Positions 62,001 through 64,000 of a stretch of 64,000 nucleotides of DNA are shown piece after piece; within the stretch, counting starts at the first letter, position 1; each line of letters starts with the position of its first letter. Source of the stretch: Anaeramoeba flamelloides (lineage: Eukaryota; Metamonada; Anaeramoebidae); NCBI GenBank assembly GCA_027625915.1, contig JANTQA010000012.1, positions 14,594,501 through 14,658,500 of the forward strand, in the 5' to 3' direction. A program made the translations under genes and the position numbers. Below the pieces are notes generated by a model. That model was given only the letters and a program-made list of their open reading frames with translations, was not told where the DNA came from and made no database searches.

Positions 62001-63835
62001 GACAAAATAGAATCTCCACAAGGAGAAGAAAGGTTGAAATTAAAAAGATATGTAAAATTAGATAATTTCCAGACACCTTTTGGGAAAAACAAACTTGTTT
62101 ATACTGGAAATTATCAAACAAGTCTATTCAAAACCAAAACATTGTTCAAATGGTTTAAATATATATACACACAGATGGAAAGCTGGGAGTGAACTCCAAG
62201 AGATGTTCATGATGATGGAAAAAAAATTGATAGCATCGATCACTTCATATGGGGAAGCCACAAGATATGAAAACCCCGAGAAAACAATGGAAAAAAGGAA
62301 CTCAAAAAAATCAAAGATTTTAAGATTGTTGGTAGTCAAAGAAAATACAGATGAATTGCTGTCCGAAAATGAACATAAAAGAAATTTATGGCGTTACTAG
62401 AGAATATTTTCTGGATAATATTACTCAACATGCTATAGAGAAAAAAGATCTTAAATTCAAATGATTCTAGATCAGATATCCCCACATATACATCGAAATT
62501 CCAATCCCAATAACCCTAAACATTTTTCTTATCTATTTATAAATTCTTTATTTTTCTTTTTTTCTTCATTTGTTTTTATTCTTTATTTGATTTTAGGAAA
62601 GTAAATTAAGTTTAAATTGCTCATAATGATTGTAATATCCACTCTTTACTGTGTTTATTCACCCTTTGAATTAGAAGTTATGAATTTAACTAATTCAAAA
62701 TTCTCTCATCAACAGATAAAGTGTTTTTTTTTTTTAACCTAGGAATCCTTAACAATAAATTCATTGGACTAAAAATTTTTTGTCATTTTTTTGGAATTTA
62801 TCAGTGCCCTGTGATTATTTTACCATTATCAACAAAAAAAAAAATTTATACTTGAAAGATTTAATACCGATTCAATACTATTTGTTGAAAAATAAATTGA
62901 ACAAAATTTTAATTAAACTTTCCAAAAGTATTTTCAAGTCTAAACATTTTAAATTTTAAAACATAAAACAAGAATCACTTAAAATATTCATTTCCCTTTG
63001 AGAGAATTGGGGCTTTATGGATTTATTTTAATTATTGAGTTTTGATTATTTTGGAAAGCTGAATGAAAAATTTGATCCATTTATTTTGCAATTAATAGTA
63101 GTACCTATTTCGAAATTTTGAAATTTAATTTTCAAATTTCACAAATATTCTCTGAAAAAGACAATCGAATATTATTGTAAAGACATTTTCAAAAAGCAAA
63201 AACGAAAACTTTTAATAATTCATCCTAAAAATCCTGTTTGATTTAAATTGTTCTTTTGAAGTTGTTGAAACTTTTTCTGGATTATTAATAAAAGTTTTGG
63301 ATTTCGCTTTTTGAAAAGGAAAATCAACTCAAAAAACCCTTTAATTAGAAACAAGAATTTAGAATTCCTTTTACAAAATATTGTGATAAAAAAGTTTGGA
63401 AGAAAGTCCTAAAATTCCTGTTTGATTTAAATTTCTCTACTGGGGTTTGTTGGTTGTTTTAAAAATACTTTTGAATGCTTTTTAGACACAGTTTTTTTAA
63501 AATTACCCCAAAAGCATTCTTTTAAAAAAAAAGCGGAAAAATGGCATTAGGCTTTGCTTTTCGACTTACACAAGAAGTGAAGACGGAAAAAAGAAAACGG
63601 AAAAAGAAATCTGTAATTCACACAAAAAGGTTTATAGTTTTGTATTAGTAAACTGATTTATATAACATTCAAAACCAAAAAGGTATTTTATAAACAAGTG
63701 GATTTATTTGAAATGGGCTTTTTAATCATTCGAGAAAAGTTGAGTACCATTCTTGAAAATGGGATAAATTTTATTTCTTGTTTTTCGTTTGGTAAAACAA
63801 ATAAAATTAAAAACTACAACAATTAATTATCGAAT

Positions 63836-63872
<37 letters not shown>

Positions 63873-64000
63873 AAAAAACTTACTTAAGGTCCTCTTAACA
63901 TTGGTTGTTTGTGATTGGTTTTTTTCTTCTTCTGTTAATTGTTGTCCCTTAATTGTTGATTGGTCTTGAAACTTTAAGACATCTAGCACAGTTTCCGAGT
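53015..64000 (-). CDS. p21-activated kinase (PAK) family Ser/Thr kinase, 5' partial
   Basis: Five exons are visible: 64000-63884 (continuing past the window), 60141-60078, 59858-59672, 54641-54252 and 53242-53015, joined in frame by introns of 3742, 219, 5030 and 1009 bp. The first exon has [13 protein letters not shown], like the segment after the CRIB/autoinhibitory region of PAKs. The kinase domain is complete: glycine loop [11 protein letters not shown], lysine in [39 protein letters not shown] (Ser replaces Ala of APE), [20 protein letters not shown] and the PAK-type end [17 protein letters not shown]. It phosphorylates cytoskeletal and MAPK-pathway targets downstream of Rac/Cdc42. All catalytic residues are present, so it should be active. 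The N-terminal CRIB or other regulatory domain lies outside the window, so the exact subfamily is open. Confidence 0.95.
53400..53635. repeat. Cluster of GTTATAA motifs
   Basis: In the last kinase intron the word GTTATAA, or its complement TTATAAC, occurs about six times within 235 bp, often as TGTTATAAA, with one local palindrome (GTAACATGTTATAAACCTGT). Spacing is irregular, so this is not a simple tandem repeat. Confidence 0.5.
54840..55530. repeat. Hairpin-mosaic repeat, block M9
   Basis: Modules include TTTTTTAATTTTTGAAATAA, CCAGAATTCAGAAGAATTAA with its inverted partner, ACTCTAAGGCACTTTACGGC, GAAAATCAATAGATTTTCC and GACACTCTACGGTACTCC. It encloses the 11-bp tandem array at 55108-55246. 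Confidence 0.7.
55108..55246 (+). repeat. 11-bp tandem array (AGGTTTTTTTG)
   Basis: About 12.6 perfect copies of AGGTTTTTTTG in 139 bp. The unit corresponds to one hairpin-arm word of the mosaic family (AGGTTTTTTTGAGGTTTTCT), so the array looks like an expansion of an internal piece of that repeat. It creates a spurious Lys/Asn/Gln-rich frame on the minus strand. Confidence 0.95.
55925..56165 (-). repeat. Dispersed repeat H, copy 3
   Basis: Complement of 25140-25400: GACAGTATTATAAATC, AGATTGGAAAAGGAAAATAG and TTTTTAAAGTGAAG are shared. Upstream of it, 55725-55915 resembles 38615-38825, with AATTCTCTGAATCATAAGCT and ACCAATAATCG/CAGGAAACG-type matches, though weaker. Confidence 0.6.
57615..57905 (-). 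repeat. Repeat C, degenerate partial copy
   Basis: On the minus strand it keeps the order of landmarks of repeat C (TTTGGAAATAATTTTGATTTT, CATTTGATCTGATCAACAAT, AAATTTATCAATACATTTTT) but with many substitutions and no intact tips. Confidence 0.5.
58140..58470. other. GC-richer island ending in long A-runs
   Basis: About 250 bp (58180-58400) with clearly higher G+C than the rest of the intron and two related words, CTGGACTGGGTTTTTGC and TTGTACTGGGATTTTGC. It ends in A-rich runs interrupted by GCAACTCA. Short frames cross it on both strands but no protein family is recognisable. A SINE-like retroposon with a poly-A tail, a short satellite piece, or foreign DNA are possible. Only one copy is seen. 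Confidence 0.45.
58560..59113 (+). pseudogene. Decayed ORF-like stretch of unknown origin
   Basis: Two frames look protein-like: one with [20 protein letters not shown] (about 58600-58690), and an 82-codon frame at 58865-59113 with [20 protein letters not shown]. They are in different frames with stops between them, antisense to the kinase. I do not recognise the family. A transposon fragment is the likeliest explanation. Confidence 0.35.
60865..61399 (+). mobile_element. Repeat C, copy 4
   Basis: A 535 bp copy next to a LINE remnant in the kinase's first visible intron. Tips are CCACAATTCAAAATTTTTAA and AAATTTGAATTTTAGTTTA. It is very similar to 39190-39728. Confidence 0.78.
61430..62480 (+). 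pseudogene. LINE reverse-transcriptase 3' remnant, second copy
   Basis: Translating in changing frames gives [12 protein letters not shown] (about 61490), then a thumb-like region with [20 protein letters not shown] (61660-61720), parallel to LYGFEIFDLTKTDFIDIDTC of the copy at 28970. A longer open stretch follows (61926-62192), and a tail with [12 protein letters not shown] (about 62230) corresponds to the zinc-binding HFLWNCPAY region. It has lost its catalytic domain and carries frameshifts. It is antisense to the kinase. Confidence 0.75.
62590..62745 (+). repeat. Dispersed repeat J, copy 2
   Basis: Partner of 46555-46700 (TAAGTTTAAATTGCTCATAA, TTTGAATTAGAAGTTATGAA, TTCAAAATTCTCTCATCAAC). 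It lies just downstream of the LINE tail remnant at 61430-62480. Confidence 0.55.
63841..63870. repeat. Poly-T run of 30
   Basis: Thirty consecutive T residues, 14 bp from the donor site of the kinase exon at 64000-63884 and inside the intron. Long homopolymers like this are typical of the region and are places where assembly length errors are likely. Confidence 0.95.

Overview
This is a very AT-rich piece of a eukaryotic nuclear genome, probably from a protist. Six of its seven gene models are convincing homologues of conserved eukaryotic or widespread proteins. Five of those six are split by GT-AG introns whose exons join in frame, and the conserved proteins read through with the standard genetic code. 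Lysine/glutamate/glutamine-rich low-complexity tracts, long transposon-filled introns and a formate/nitrite-type channel would fit a free-living amoeboid anaerobe such as an anaeramoebid, but this taxonomic guess is inference only.

Layout. 1-4.2 kb: gene-free, with old miniature transposons. 4573-5271 (+): an unrecognised single-exon ORF. 5.3-13.6 kb: gene-free and repeat-rich. 13600-15401 (-): two-exon formate/nitrite transporter. 15.6-19.9 kb: repeats. 19953-24834 (+): COP9 signalosome subunit 3 in four exons, with a 3.3 kb intron full of repeats. 26248-32608 (-): PX-BAR sorting nexin in two exons around a 5.0 kb intron that carries a dead LINE. 33986-36100 (-): a long low-complexity protein ending in a VPS9 (Rab5-GEF-like) domain. 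36.3-39.9 kb: repeats. 39933-49400 (-): complete seven-exon CAND1 (about 1300 aa). 49.4-53.0 kb: repeats. 53015-64000 (-): PAK-type Ser/Thr kinase in five visible exons, whose 5' part lies beyond the window.

Functional themes. CSN3 and CAND1 both act on cullin-RING ubiquitin ligases: the signalosome removes NEDD8, and CAND1 binds the deneddylated cullin and allows substrate-receptor exchange. The sorting nexin and the VPS9 protein are both expected on endosomes. PAK kinases act downstream of Rac/Cdc42. No operon-like organisation is expected, and I infer none.

The most unusual content is the repeat fraction. It holds at least six dispersed families: TA-flanked foldback MITEs with Tc1/mariner-like termini, several 200-600 bp elements with inverted or ill-defined ends, and a mosaic family built from short hairpins joined by spacers that carry ACGGCACTT-type words. 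Broken LINE reverse-transcriptase remnants are also present. Repeats fill the five introns longer than 3 kb and most intergenic space. I found no CRISPR array, rRNA gene, convincing tRNA or virus.
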